Assembly: GCF_002286785.1 (NCBI RefSeq)
Contig: NZ_MUJY01000154.1
Location: 105,274-169,273 of the forward strand
Length of the DNA stretch: 64,000 nucleotides
Source: Pseudomonas sp. PIC25
GTDB taxonomy: Bacteria > Pseudomonadota > Gammaproteobacteria > Pseudomonadales > Pseudomonadaceae
Direction: 5' to 3'
The notes beneath the pieces are model-generated. The model was not told where the DNA came from. It saw only the letters and a list, made by a program, of their open reading frames with translations, and searched no databases. Of the stretch, positions 9,082 through 17,536 are shown piece by piece. A program made the position numbers and the translations under genes. Numbering within the stretch: position 1 is the first letter of the stretch; each line of letters starts with the position of its first letter.

Positions 9082-9984
9082 ATGGACGTTCCAGGGCTGG
9101 CCGTCAGCCTGTCGTTCAGTCTCGGCGCCTGCGTTGGCGGCGGCTGGTGGTGCCTGCGTCGCCTGCGCGAGGCGCGCTACCTGCTGGATACGCCGACCTC
9201 GAAAATCCGCTCTGCCGCGCAAGGCTACGTCGAGCTGTACGGCATTCTTCACGGGTTGCCGGACGCCGTGATCACCGGCCCGCTGACCGGCAAACCGTGT
9301 GTCTGGTGGCGCTTCCGCATCGAGGAGCTTCAGTCCGACGGCAAGAAAAGCCGCTGGCGTGTGGTCGAGAGCGGTACCAGCGAGGCCTGGCTGCGGCTCT
9401 CCGACAACACTGGCGAGTGCCTGATCAACCCGCGTGGCGCGGAAGTCCGCCCCGCCACCCGCCAGAGCTGGCAGGGCTCGATGCGCCACCCGCTGCGCAT
9501 CGAACCCAGCGGCGGATTCTTCGGCTTCCTCACCGGAGGCAAGCAATACCGCTACATCGAAGAGCGTCTGCATGCCGGCGAGCCGCTCTACGCCATCGGC
9601 GAGTTCCGCAGCCTGGGAGGTGGTCGCCAGGGCCTGGATGCCAGCGCGGCACAGGCGGCGATCATCCGCGAATGGAAGGGCGATTTCGCTGGTCTGTTGC
9701 AGCGTTTCGATGCCGACAACAATGGCCAGCTCGACGAGCAGGAATGGAACCGCGTGCGCCTGGCCGCCCAGCTCGAGGCGGAGGACCGCCATCGCAAAGC
9801 CAGCACCCAGCCGACGCAAAACCACATGGTCTGCCCGGAGGAGTCCCAGCCCTTCATCCTGTCCAGCCATGGGGAGGACGAAATCGCCCGCCGTTTCCGC
9901 TGGCAGGCCGCCGGCGGCGCCATCCTCTGTCTGGTGGGCGCCGTGGCTACCGTTTACTTGCTACAGGTGGTGGGGTTGGTTTAG
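9082..9984 (+). CDS. GIDE-domain membrane protein with an EF-hand loop
   Basis: 300 residues. There is an N-terminal membrane segment (about 5-22), a GIDE-type (E3 ligase-like) beta-rich domain at about 35-180 (TPTSKIRSAAQGYVELYG, PLTGKPCVWWRFRIE) and a C-terminal transmembrane helix (about 276-297). Residues 210-221 read DADNNGQLDEQE, which matches the 12-residue EF-hand loop at positions 1, 3, 5, 6, 8, 9 and 12. This suggests calcium binding, an uncommon addition to the domain. Partner of lemA. The stop codon coincides with the target duplication of the MITE that follows, so the native C-terminus may have been changed by the insertion. Confidence 0.85.
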   Translation: MDVPGLAVSLSFSLGACVGGGWWCLRRLREARYLLDTPTSKIRSAAQGYVELYGILHGLPDAVITGPLTGKPCVWWRFRIEELQSDGKKSRWRVVESGTSEAWLRLSDNTGECLINPRGAEVRPATRQSWQGSMRHPLRIEPSGGFFGFLTGGKQYRYIEERLHAGEPLYAIGEFRSLGGGRQGLDASAAQAAIIREWKGDFAGLLQRFDADNNGQLDEQEWNRVRLAAQLEAEDRHRKASTQPTQNHMVCPEESQPFILSSHGEDEIARRFRWQAAGGAILCLVGAVATVYLLQVVGLV

Positions 9985-10183
9985 CAGGCCGTTGAAAACT
10001 ACCTGCATTGCCGATACGGCGTTAAAAACGACCTCGGATGCGAGCGCCAGGCTAGGCGCCCCCATCAAAATGCTCATTTACAGCACGTAAAGTCGAATGC
10101 GACCCCAGTCGCTTCTTCGGTCGTTTTTGTGGGGCAGCCGAGGCCTTGTCTCGGCTGCCTCGCCTACGTTTTTCAACGGCCTG
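9985..10183. mobile_element. 199-bp MITE-like element with terminal inverted repeats
   Basis: The ends are inverted copies of CAGGCCGTTGAAAA (14 bp). Identical TTAG tetranucleotides flank it at 9981-9984 and 10184-10187, which looks like a target-site duplication. It holds an internal hairpin (GCAGCCGAG...CTCGGCTGC) and no plausible gene. The left TTAG contains the TAG stop of the preceding gene. This fits a non-autonomous element moved by a transposase in trans; the parental IS is not identified. Confidence 0.72.
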
Positions 10184-10218
10184 TTAGCGAGTAGGTGGGA
10201 GGGCGGTGCCGCCCTTTC

Positions 10219-10482
10219 TCATTCGTCTGCCGAGGAGGCATTCAGATCGGCCAGTGCATCCGGGCTGCTCTTGAAAGCCTTGGCGAACACCTCGCGGTTC
10301 TTCGCCATGAAAATCCCGATCTCCTCGACCTGCTGTTCGCTCAACGACGGCACTGCCTTCTGCAATACCTCCGCCAGGGACTCCGCCAGTTCCAGCATCT
10401 TGTCATGACGATCGGCTTCGGCTTTATCCATGAACAAACGCTCCGGGTCTCGGCTGCTGCGGTACACCACTTCAACGGCCAT
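10219..10482 (-). CDS. yebG: YebG family SOS-induced protein
   Basis: 87 residues starting MAVEVVYRSSRDPERLF, closely matching the YebG pattern (MAVEV, then a helical domain with KxEADRHDKMLELAE). E. coli YebG is a small SOS-regulon protein of unclear function. GAGGTGGTGA precedes the ATG. A LexA box lies 34-53 bp upstream and overlaps the probable -10 (TATACT), supporting both the identification and SOS control. Confidence 0.92.
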   Translation of the reverse strand: MAVEVVYRSSRDPERLFMDKAEADRHDKMLELAESLAEVLQKAVPSLSEQQVEEIGIFMAKNREVFAKAFKSSPDALADLNASSADE

Positions 10483-10515
10483 TCACCACCTCACATGCCT
10501 TTGGGGTTCTGAAAA

Positions 10516-10535
10516 TACTGTTTATCCGTACAGTA
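10516..10535 (-). promoter_or_regulatory. LexA (SOS) box of yebG
   Basis: TACTGTTTATCCGTACAGTA on the plus strand: CTG-N10-CAG with the expected TA flanks, a near-ideal LexA operator. On the minus strand it overlaps TATACT, the likely -10 of yebG. Confidence 0.9.
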
Positions 10536-10650
10536 TAGAGAGGTCGTCAGCCAAAGCACAACCCGGCCGACCAGACGAATGCTGGCCGACACGACAGCGC
10601 CGTGGCAACTATCGGGCCGCCACGGCGCCTGCGTACATCATGAAAGCCAG

Positions 10651-10899
10651 CTACCGCCGCTGCGCGAACGCTGCTTCGTACAGCCCGGCCGCATCGCTCA
10701 ACAAGAGATGGAAAGCCGCAAACACCCGGCTGTCATCCAACTGCTGATCGCCGCAGAACAACACCAGTGCCAACTGCTGCGCCGCATCCAGCCGCTCCTG
10801 GGCCGACTCGTACAACTCCAGTGCGCTTTGGCTGGCATCGACGTACAGCACTGGCTTGCCGGCAGGGGTGAAAGAGGGAAGGGGACGATAATCAGGCAT
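10651..10899 (-). CDS. Small hypothetical protein (DUF3077/DUF6124-like)
   Basis: 82 residues (MPDYRPLPSFTPAGKPVLYVDASQ...), start chosen at the ATG at 10899 with GGAGGTG just upstream. The pattern of a short Pro-containing N-terminus, a Gly-x-x-LxxV strand and two Ala-rich helices recalls the small DUF3077/DUF6124 proteins common in Pseudomonas; this assignment is tentative. It overlaps the end of a 27-codon ORF (10892-10975), suggesting translational coupling. No function is known. Confidence 0.6.
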   Translation of the reverse strand: MPDYRPLPSFTPAGKPVLYVDASQSALELYESAQERLDAAQQLALVLFCGDQQLDDSRVFAAFHLLLSDAAGLYEAAFAQRR

Positions 10900-10975
10900 G
10901 GCACACCTCCGGGCGGAGGCTGACCAAGGGCAACGCATGCGGGAGGCCCGCGAGGATAAAAGGAGGGTAGTCCAT
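10892..10975 (-). CDS. 27-codon leader ORF coupled to the small hypothetical gene
   Basis: ATG at 10975 with AAGGA five bases upstream, encoding MDYPPFILAGLPHALPLVSL plus seven more residues. Its TGA overlaps the second codon of the following gene (ATGCCTGA), and its own codons contain the next gene's GGAGGTG ribosome site. This is the arrangement of a leader peptide or coupled small ORF. Expression is not proven. Confidence 0.45.
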   Translation of the reverse strand: MDYPPFILAGLPHALPLVSLRPEVCHA

Positions 10976-11348
10976 TGTCCTTATTTCCTTTCTGGGGTTA
11001 AGGAACCGCCTACCCACCGTTGTCACGCGGTATGGAGGCGGACCGTGCGAGGGTGACAATCCGGCCAGAAAGGACGCCGGCCAGGCCGAAGCCTGCCCCG
11101 CACGGCCCGCCATAAAGCGCGATAGTTTGGCACACGAAGTGCCAACTATTCAGCAATGACGGAGTGCGTCTTTCTGGAAGCGGGTTGTCACGCCCGGCCA
11201 CGGGATTGACCGTGACGGGGCTGACTGTAGCGAGATGCGAACGGCGGGCGGGGTGCGACGGTTCGCGTTTTGGCGATTGATTGATAGTTTTTGCATCGAG
11301 CGAATAAACGCACTCATATCGAACATCAGCCGCAGGAGACTGAATGCC
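10976..11348 (-). other. 373-bp structured intergenic region with two hairpins
   Basis: Holds no convincing gene beyond the flanking ORFs. Read on the minus strand as the 5' region of the leader ORF it contains an imperfect stem at 11008-11041 (CCGCCTCCATACCG with CGGTGGGTAGGCGG) and, further upstream at 11122-11148, a hairpin ATAGTTGGCAC/GTGCCAAACTAT with loop TTCGT and one bulge. They could form an RNA leader or a repressor operator. Confidence 0.4.
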
Positions 11349-11775
11349 GTGGATACGACGGTACAACTGGACGAATTGTTGAATGCGTATGAATGGGTCA
11401 GCACCGGTGACGCAGCGGCGTTAGGCTGCGAGGCTTATATCAACAGAGCGACAGGGGAGATTCATTGGGTTGGCGAGGGCATTGACGAGGAAGCCCCAAA
11501 TGATATCGACGATGAAAGCCGATATATCGCTGTGCCAGGAAAGAGAGAGTTCGACCTTGGCCGCCCTCTTGTTATGCGCTTTTGTCGAAGAGCACCTCCC
11601 GGACAGCATCGATGCCGTTTACGGGTTCTTCCGCAAGCGCGGTGCATACAGGCAATTCATAGCGTTGCTCGATCATGTCGGCCAGCTCGATGCCTGGCAT
11701 GCGTATGAACAGCAGGCCACTGAAGACGCATTGCGCGATTGGTGCGAAGAAAACGGTCTCACCCTTGTTTCATAG
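11349..11775 (+). pseudogene. Frameshifted UPF0158 family gene
   Basis: Two frames together make one UPF0158 protein. Frame one, from a GTG at 11349, encodes VDTTVQLDELLNAYEWVSTG ... IAVPGKREFDLGRPLVMRF. Frame two continues with VEEHLPDSIDAVYGFFRKRG ... WCEENGLTLVS. The join is at a TTTT run near 11580-11583; removing one T restores ...R-F-V-E-E-H-L, the usual family sequence. This is a one-base insertion, so either a recent inactivation or a sequencing error in a short homopolymer. An AGGAG lies 11 nt before the GTG. UPF0158 has no known function. Confidence 0.82.
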
Positions 11776-11828
11776 CCGACCAGGCAGGTCGGCTGGCATT
11801 TTTGATGCCCTTGGGCGGGCCTGATGGA

Positions 11829-11855
11829 GCCCTGCCCCGCGTGAGAGGGCAGGGC
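11829..11855. terminator. Hairpin between convergent genes
   Basis: GCCCTGCCC and GGGCAGGGC arms (9 bp, 9-nt loop) between the UPF0158 remnant and the SH3 gene. No T-run on either side, so termination is a guess. Confidence 0.4.
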
Positions 11856-11863
11856 GAGTCCGG

Positions 11864-12529
11864 TCAGAACCACTGATCGTTGCGCTTGCGCCGCACCCGC
11901 AACAAGGTCGGCAGGATCAGCCCGGCGAACAGTCCGGCACCGGCGATGCTGCCGCCGTAGACCATGTAGCGCATCAGCACTTGCTGGTTCTCGTCGCCGA
12001 CCTGGGCTTGCAGTTCGCGCAATTCGGAGCGTGCCCGGCTCAGTTCGAGGTTGAGTGTCGAGCGGGCGGTCTGTAGCTCGTCGATCAGTTTCTTGCGTGA
12101 GTCCAGCGTCTCCTGCATGCCTTTCACGCGGGTTTTCCAGGTGTCGTCGATGCCGGCCAGTTCCGCTGTCAGCTCGGCGACTTTCTGCTCCAGCTGCGGC
12201 AGGCGTTCGGCCTGACCGGGCACTTCCTGCAGGTCGCGGCTGGGTATCCACACGGCGTTGCCGTTCTCGTTACGCACCTGGCTGTAATCCCCCTGGGTGC
12301 TCAGCAGCTCGACCTTCTGCCCGGAGGTGAGGGTGCCGACGATGCGGTAGCCATCGGTCGGGCCGCTACGCACGTAGGTGTTCAGGCTGTCGCTCACCCA
12401 GCGCACGTTGCTGGCGGCTTCTTCGGCGTGTAGCGGGGCGGCGAGCAGCATGCCGCCCAGCAGGCAGGCACCGAGGGCACGGGGCATGGATGGGAAAATA
12501 CGGGCGGGGAGATGGCGGGATAGGGACAT
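11864..12529 (-). CDS. TIGR04211-type SH3 and coiled-coil membrane protein
   Basis: 221 residues. There is a Sec signal peptide (cleavage after APLHA), a bacterial SH3 domain (about 42-105, with SLNTYVRSGPTDGYRIVGTL), a long coiled coil (about 110-185) and a C-terminal transmembrane helix with a basic tail (VRRKRNDQWF). This is the layout of the YgiM-like SH3 family, periplasmic proteins thought to act at the cell wall. Start at the ATG at 12529 preferred because the signal peptide then has normal length, although its ribosome site is weak. Monocistronic. Confidence 0.82.
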   Translation of the reverse strand: MSLSRHLPARIFPSMPRALGACLLGGMLLAAPLHAEEAASNVRWVSDSLNTYVRSGPTDGYRIVGTLTSGQKVELLSTQGDYSQVRNENGNAVWIPSRDLQEVPGQAERLPQLEQKVAELTAELAGIDDTWKTRVKGMQETLDSRKKLIDELQTARSTLNLELSRARSELRELQAQVGDENQQVLMRYMVYGGSIAGAGLFAGLILPTLLRVRRKRNDQWF

Positions 12530-12820
12530 GGCGAACTTCACATGGCGATAGAACGAAACCCGCGGAACGGGCGCGAAAACCAGCCTGGCGAATTGTTCTA
12601 GGAGCCGGGTGGGAGGCCGTGACGCAGGCATCTGGTGGCGAATGGCAAGCATCCCGCCCGGTGGGCTGGCAGCAGACAGACAGCCGGTGGCCGGGTGAAG
12701 TTCAGCCTGGCGGTCAGAAGCGGATAGGCGGCGCGCGACCCGGAGTGAGCCGGGCGCAGTGAAGCCAGGATGGAAAACGCTTCGCGATTCTCCACCCTTC
12801 CGTCGGTAACTGAACCGCTG

Positions 12821-13432
12821 TCAGGGCAATGCCGCTTCGCGCTGACGGATTGCCGTGAAGAGGTCCTGTCCCATGGCAAATGCACGGTCCAAGTGAAGGC
12901 GCGGGTCCTGGGTTTCCGAGTCGAGCAAGAGTTCGGAACTCATCACGTGGGCGCCGCAGTAGTCGAAGATGCCGTGGTCGATCTGGGTTTTCATCGCATG
13001 GAAATAGCCATGCCGTTCATAGGTGCCCGCGTCGGCACCGCCCACGCCGATGAGGTGGACGTGCAGGTGGCGGAGCTTTTTCTCCAGCTTGGCGTCGAGG
13101 CTGAAGTCGAAGGCCCAGCCGTTGGAGAACACGCGGTCGATCCAGCCCTTGAGCAGCCCCGGCATCGACCACCAGTAGACGGGATAGACCAGTACCAAGG
13201 CATCGGCGCGGTCGATGCGGGCCTGTTCGGCGGCCACGTCGGCGGGGGGCGGTGCTTGGCGGCGGTGCACGGCGTGGTCGGCCAGGGTGAAGCGTGGGTC
13301 GAAGCCTTCCGCCGCGAGGTCGGCGATTTCGGTACTGTTGCCGGAGAGGGCGATGCCTTCGGCAAGCCGTTTCGCGAGGCTGTGGGTCAGCGATTGGGGA
13401 TCGTGATGCGCGACGACGATGAGGGCGTGCAT
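12821..13432 (-). CDS. NAD(P)H-dependent flavoprotein quinone reductase
   Basis: 203 residues with a flavodoxin-like fold: MHALIVVAHHDPQSLTHSLA (FMN/FAD phosphate loop), YPVYWWSMPGLLKGWIDRVF (isoalloxazine contact) and the later GVGGADAGTYE loop. This is the NQO1/KefF/MdaB-type family of quinone or azo reductases. It is divergent from a TetR regulator gene at 13535, with a triple operator between them, so it is probably derepressed by a compound it detoxifies. Confidence 0.88.
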   Translation of the reverse strand: MHALIVVAHHDPQSLTHSLAKRLAEGIALSGNSTEIADLAAEGFDPRFTLADHAVHRRQAPPPADVAAEQARIDRADALVLVYPVYWWSMPGLLKGWIDRVFSNGWAFDFSLDAKLEKKLRHLHVHLIGVGGADAGTYERHGYFHAMKTQIDHGIFDYCGAHVMSSELLLDSETQDPRLHLDRAFAMGQDLFTAIRQREAALP

Positions 13433-13481
13433 GGCGGGCTCCTGCGGTTTACGAAAGCAAGACGAGGGTTATACTGAGGTC

Positions 13482-13518
13482 GTAAGTTACGGGTGGTAAC
13501 TTACTATTGGTAAGTTAC
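13482..13518. promoter_or_regulatory. Triple alternating operator between divergent genes
   Basis: Three 9-bp half-sites, GTAAGTTAC (13482-13490), GTAACTTAC (13496-13504) and GTAAGTTAC (13510-13518), each separated by exactly 5 bp. Each neighbouring pair is a perfect inverted repeat, so two overlapping palindromes share the middle half-site. Position 17 bp before the tetR start suggests autorepression plus control of the reductase gene. Confidence 0.8.
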
Positions 13519-13534
13519 TTTTGGTAGGTTAAAA

Positions 13535-14164
13535 GTGTCAAGCAGTGAGATCGAAGAGCAGGAGTCCTTTTCGCAGCCGCGCCGTCGCCTTTCCCGGGAG
13601 GAGCGGCAGCGGCAGTTGCTGGATGTCGCATGGCAGTTGATCCGGGAAGAGGGCACGGAGGCGCTGACCCTGGGCCGGCTTGCCGAGCAGGCCGGCGTGA
13701 CCAAACCGGTGGTCTACGATCACTTCGGCACGCGGGCCGGACTGTTGGCAGTGCTTTACCAGGCGTTCGATGCCCGCCAGACAGCGCAGATGGACGCCGC
13801 GCTGGAGGCTAGCGAACCGACCCTGGCGGCCAGGGCGGAGGTGATTGCTTCCTCTTATGTGGATTGCGTGCTGCTTCAGGGGCGGGAGATTCCCGGCGTG
13901 ATCGCGGCGCTCGCCAGCTCGCCGGAGCTGGAGCGGATCAAGCGCGAGTACGAAGTGGTGTTCCTCGATAAATGCCGCAAGGCCCTGGCCCCCTTCGCTG
14001 CTCTGGGGGATGTGGGCTTGGCGGGATTGCGGGCGATGCTGGGGGCCGCCGAGGCGTTGTCCCATGCCGCCGCGGTCGGTGAGATCACACCCGGGCAGGC
14101 GAAGGACGAGCTGTACGAGATCATCGTTGCGATGGTCGAGAGAAGTGGGCGCGAACGCCGCTGA
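13535..14164 (+). CDS. TetR family repressor
   Basis: 209 residues from a GTG at 13535. The N-terminal helix-turn-helix is at about 25-70 (LLDVAWQLIREEGTEALTLG, then RLAEQAGVTKPVVYDHFGTR), with a C-terminal ligand and dimerisation domain. The sequence between it and the divergent quinone reductase carries the triple GTAAGTTAC operator, a close match to how TetR repressors control a neighbouring enzyme. The ligand is unknown. Confidence 0.9.
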   Translation: MSSSEIEEQESFSQPRRRLSREERQRQLLDVAWQLIREEGTEALTLGRLAEQAGVTKPVVYDHFGTRAGLLAVLYQAFDARQTAQMDAALEASEPTLAARAEVIASSYVDCVLLQGREIPGVIAALASSPELERIKREYEVVFLDKCRKALAPFAALGDVGLAGLRAMLGAAEALSHAAAVGEITPGQAKDELYEIIVAMVERSGRERR

Positions 14165-14176
14165 ACAGGGGCGCCT

Positions 14177-16540
14177 TCAGAACAATCCCATCTGTCCATC
14201 GACCAGCCGTTCGAAGTCATCCCCCACGAACGGCAGGATGGCGTCCGCCACGGGTTGCAGTTGACGGCTCACGTAGTGGTCGTAGTCGATGGGCGCGCGG
14301 CGGGTTTCCAGGGGTTCCGGGCCGGCGACAGTGATCAGGTAGCTGATCCAGCCGCCGCTCTGGTACTGCCGGGGGCGGCCGAGGCGGTCGTTGTGTTCGT
14401 CGGCGAGGCGGGCGGCACGGACGTGCGGCGGAACGTTGCGCTGGTAGTCGTCGAGGCGGCGGCGCAGGCGCTTGCGGTAGACGAGCAGGTCGTCCAGATC
14501 GCCGGCCAGGGTGTGGCGCACATAGTCGCGCACATAGTCCTGGTAGGGCTGGCCATTGAAGATGCGCAGGTAGAGTTCCTGCTGGAAGCGCTGGGCCAGC
14601 GGCGACCAGTCGGTGCGCACGGTTTCCAGGCCCTTGAACACGATCTCCTCGCCGCCGTCCGGTCGCTGAACGAGGCCGGCGTAGCGCTTCTTGCTGCCTT
14701 CCTCGGCGCCGCGCACGGTGGGCATGAGGAAGCGGCGGTAATGGGTTTCGAATTGCAGTTCGAGGGCGCTTTCCAGGCCGAATTCCCGTTGCAGGTGCTC
14801 GCGCCACCACTGGTTGACGTGCTGCACCAGGGCGCGGCCGATGCGGGCGGCATCTGCCTCGGCGTGGGCGCTGCGCAGCCAGACGAAGGTGGAGTCGGTG
14901 TCGCCATAGATCACGCTGTAGCCCTGGGCTTCGATCAGCTCGCGGGTGCGGCGCATGATCTCGTGGCCGCGCAGGGTGATGGACGAGGCGAGGCGCGGAT
15001 CGAAGAAGCGGCAACCGCTGGAGCCGAGCACGCCGTAGAAGGCGTTCATGATGATTTTCAGCGCCTGGGACAGCGGCTTGTTGTGCTCGCGCTTGGCCGC
15101 CTCGCGGCCCTCCCAGACGCGGGCGACGATGGCTGGCAGGCAGTGCCGCGTGCGGGAGAAGCGCGCGCCGCGAAAGCCCGGCACCGAGGCGCTGTCGTCG
15201 GGGTTGCGCAAGCCTTCCACCAGGCCCACCGGGTCGATGAGGAAGGTGCGGATGATCGAGGGGTAGAGGCTCTTGTAGTCGAGCACCAGCACCGAGTCGT
15301 AGAGGCCGGGGCGGGAGTCCATCACGAAGCCGCCGGGGCTGGCTTCCGGCATGCGTTCGCCGAGGTTCGGCGCGACGAAGCCCTGGCGGTGCATGAGCGG
15401 CATGTACAGGTGGCAGAAGGCGGCCACCGAGCCGCCGCTGCGGTCGGCGGGCAAGCCGGTGACGGTGGCGCGTTCCAGCAAAAAGCGCAGTAGCTCGGTG
15501 TGCTCGAAGATGCGCGTGACCAGCTCGCAGTCCTTGAGGTTGTAGCGCGCCAGGGCAGGTTTGTCCTCGGCGAACATGCGGTCGATCTCGTCCATGCGCT
15601 GGTAGGGGTTGTCGATGGACTTGCCTTCGCCGAGCAGGGTCTGGGCGACATTTTCCAGGCTGAACGAGGGGAAGCTCCAAGTGGCCGATCGCAGGGCTTC
15701 GATGCCGTCGATGATCAGCCGGCCGGCGGCATCGGCGAAGAAGTGGTTGCTGCGGGTGCCGTGCTCGCGCCAGCCCATCTCGTCGCCGCCGCGACCGAGG
15801 CGCAGGGGCACCTGCAGCCGCTTGGCGTGCTCGTGCAGCACGCGCAGGTCGAACTGCACCAGGTTCCAGCCGATGAGCGCATCCGGGTCGTGGCGGGCCA
15901 GCCAGTCATTGAGCCGTTCCAGCAGCTCGGCGCGGCTGTCGCAGTATTCCAGGTCGAAGTCGCGGGGCGTGTCGGTGCCGTTGGGCGGGCCGAGCATGTA
16001 GACCTGGCGCTGGCCGCAGCCTTCCAGGGCGATGGAGTAAAGGTCGCCACGCATGTTGGTCTCGATGTCGAGGGAGACCAGTTTAAGTCTGGGGCGGTAG
16101 TCCGGGGCAGGCTTGAGCTGGGCGTCGAGCAGAGCGCCGTTGCCATCTGGTGTGCCATCGAACCACACCGGCGCGGTGATGAAGCGCTCCATCAGATAGC
16201 GCTCCGGCGGGCGGATATCGGCTTCGTAGACATCCACGCCGGCCTGGCGAAGCTGCTTGTCCAGCTTCATCAGTTGCCGGTGCTGGCGGCAGTAGAGGCC
16301 GAGCACCGGGCGGTGGCGGAAGTCGCTGAGGGCGAGCGGACGCAGCTCGACATCGCGCTCGCTGCGCAACAATGCCTCGGCGCGCTCGCGCTGGGCAGCC
16401 GGGATGAAGGCCACCGAAGGCTGGTGGGGCAGGCGTACGTAACGCGGGCCGTCGTCGGTCGCCAACCAGAAAGCGACCTCGGTACCGGCGGGTGTATCGC
16501 GCCAGTGCCGTGTCAGGACGAACCCTTGCCGTAACTCCAC
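14177..16540 (-). CDS. polB: DNA polymerase II (family B)
   Basis: 787 residues, the normal length of Pol II. The 3'-5' exonuclease motifs are present: SLDIETN (D158, E160), [12 protein letters not shown] and YNLKDCEL. Polymerase motifs [13 protein letters not shown] (about 420), [15 protein letters not shown] and YGDTDS (about 545) are all intact. Pol II repairs and restarts replication at lesions and is SOS-induced in E. coli, but no CTG-N10-CAG LexA box is visible near this start. GTG start at 16540 with GAGGT seven bases upstream. Confidence 0.95.
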   Translation of the reverse strand: MELRQGFVLTRHWRDTPAGTEVAFWLATDDGPRYVRLPHQPSVAFIPAAQRERAEALLRSERDVELRPLALSDFRHRPVLGLYCRQHRQLMKLDKQLRQAGVDVYEADIRPPERYLMERFITAPVWFDGTPDGNGALLDAQLKPAPDYRPRLKLVSLDIETNMRGDLYSIALEGCGQRQVYMLGPPNGTDTPRDFDLEYCDSRAELLERLNDWLARHDPDALIGWNLVQFDLRVLHEHAKRLQVPLRLGRGGDEMGWREHGTRSNHFFADAAGRLIIDGIEALRSATWSFPSFSLENVAQTLLGEGKSIDNPYQRMDEIDRMFAEDKPALARYNLKDCELVTRIFEHTELLRFLLERATVTGLPADRSGGSVAAFCHLYMPLMHRQGFVAPNLGERMPEASPGGFVMDSRPGLYDSVLVLDYKSLYPSIIRTFLIDPVGLVEGLRNPDDSASVPGFRGARFSRTRHCLPAIVARVWEGREAAKREHNKPLSQALKIIMNAFYGVLGSSGCRFFDPRLASSITLRGHEIMRRTRELIEAQGYSVIYGDTDSTFVWLRSAHAEADAARIGRALVQHVNQWWREHLQREFGLESALELQFETHYRRFLMPTVRGAEEGSKKRYAGLVQRPDGGEEIVFKGLETVRTDWSPLAQRFQQELYLRIFNGQPYQDYVRDYVRHTLAGDLDDLLVYRKRLRRRLDDYQRNVPPHVRAARLADEHNDRLGRPRQYQSGGWISYLITVAGPEPLETRRAPIDYDHYVSRQLQPVADAILPFVGDDFERLVDGQMGLF

Positions 16541-16713
16541 CGTATGACCTCGTGAACTGATTCACGGTGATTCTACCGGCTTCGGGTGGGTTGGCTGGCG
16601 TCTTGTTGGGGAACGCGGGTGGATGAATCCGCCCCGGCGAAAAGCTGGCGATTCGCCGGTTGGTCCGTTCCCGTGCTAGAACGGAGTCGCGAAGGACTTA
16701 TGGGAGAGCTGCG

Positions 16714-17208
16714 ATGGAGCAAGACAAGGACGCGGTGCTGGGGCGAATCCTGGCGTTCTTCGCGTCGATCGGATTGCCATGCGAGCCGGCGGCGTTGGCT
16801 GAGCCGACCTTCCTGCCGGGTATCAGGGTGGAGTGCGGGGGATTGTTGTTCGATGCCGAGCGCCTGGCATTCCCCGGCGACCTGCTCCACGAGGCAGGGC
16901 ACCTGGCGGTGGTGCCGGCCGAGGAGCGGCGGACGCTGAGCGGCAATATCGACCGTGGCGGCGCGGAGGAGATGGCGGCCATCGCCTGGTCCTGGGCCGC
17001 GCTGGTGCATCTGCGATTGGCGCCGGAGGTGGTGTTTCATCCCGACGGGTATCGCGGCGAGGCGGCGGCGATCATCGAGAATTTCAGCGCCGGGCGCTTC
17101 GTCGGGGTGCCCTGGCTGCAATGGCGGGGGATGAGCCTGGAGCCGGAGCAGGCGGCGCGCCAGGGCGGAGAGCCGTTTCCGGCGATGCGGCGGTGGTTGT
17201 GCGATTAA
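16714..17208 (+). CDS. Hypothetical protein with an HExxH motif
   Basis: 164 residues, ATG at 16714 with GGGAGAG upstream. No signal peptide. Residues 58-64 read LHEAGHL, an HExxH zinc-binding pattern in a helix, followed by a possible downstream acidic ligand (EEM near residue 88). It may be a small zincin-like metalloprotease or just a metal site. It lies divergent from polB. I do not recognise the family. Confidence 0.7.
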   Translation: MEQDKDAVLGRILAFFASIGLPCEPAALAEPTFLPGIRVECGGLLFDAERLAFPGDLLHEAGHLAVVPAEERRTLSGNIDRGGAEEMAAIAWSWAALVHLRLAPEVVFHPDGYRGEAAAIIENFSAGRFVGVPWLQWRGMSLEPEQAARQGGEPFPAMRRWLCD

Positions 17209-17244
17209 CGGGGTGAGCGTGTGAACGCCGCCCAACATACAAGC

Positions 17245-17304
17245 CCGGATAAACGCAGTGCAATCCGGGAGCATGTTTCCCGGATTGCGCCAAGGCTTAT
17301 CCGG
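17245..17304. repeat. REP-like nested inverted repeat
   Basis: Outer arms CCGGATAA / TTATCCGG and inner arms GCAATCCGGGA / TCCCGGATTGC around a 7-nt loop, the look of an extragenic palindromic element. Part of the 328-bp gap 17209-17536, where I see no gene. Confidence 0.7.
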
Positions 17305-17323
17305 ACTACGGTCCCGATGTGGG

Positions 17324-17339
17324 GGCGAATTCATTCGCC
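17324..17339. repeat. Short palindromic repeat GGCGAATTCATTCGCC
   Basis: Perfect 16-bp palindrome-like repeat. Related GGCGAATTCATTCGC copies or variants occur near 31101, 41655 and 41798, all outside genes. Confidence 0.6.
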
Positions 17340-17536
17340 TGATGCCGTTTCGTGCCACCGTGTCTTTCCACGGCCATCCTACTTGTCGACGATTCGGGGC
17401 ATTCTTTGGCAGCGGCGCCAAGGTAGCGCTGCGTTGCGTGCCGCGCTGGGGTTCAATCCTGGCTGGTCTTTTGCTGGATAACCAAACCGTCACCCCGGCG
17501 ACGCAGAATCCACCCGAACGCAAGGAATCCCGCATC

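Noticed and set aside
10999..11025. GGAACC near 11000 as an hrp box
   Set aside because: The expected CCAC position reads TCAC/CACG and the strand has no effector-like gene.
16541..16713. LexA box at polB
   Set aside because: No CTG-N10-CAG in the polB upstream region.
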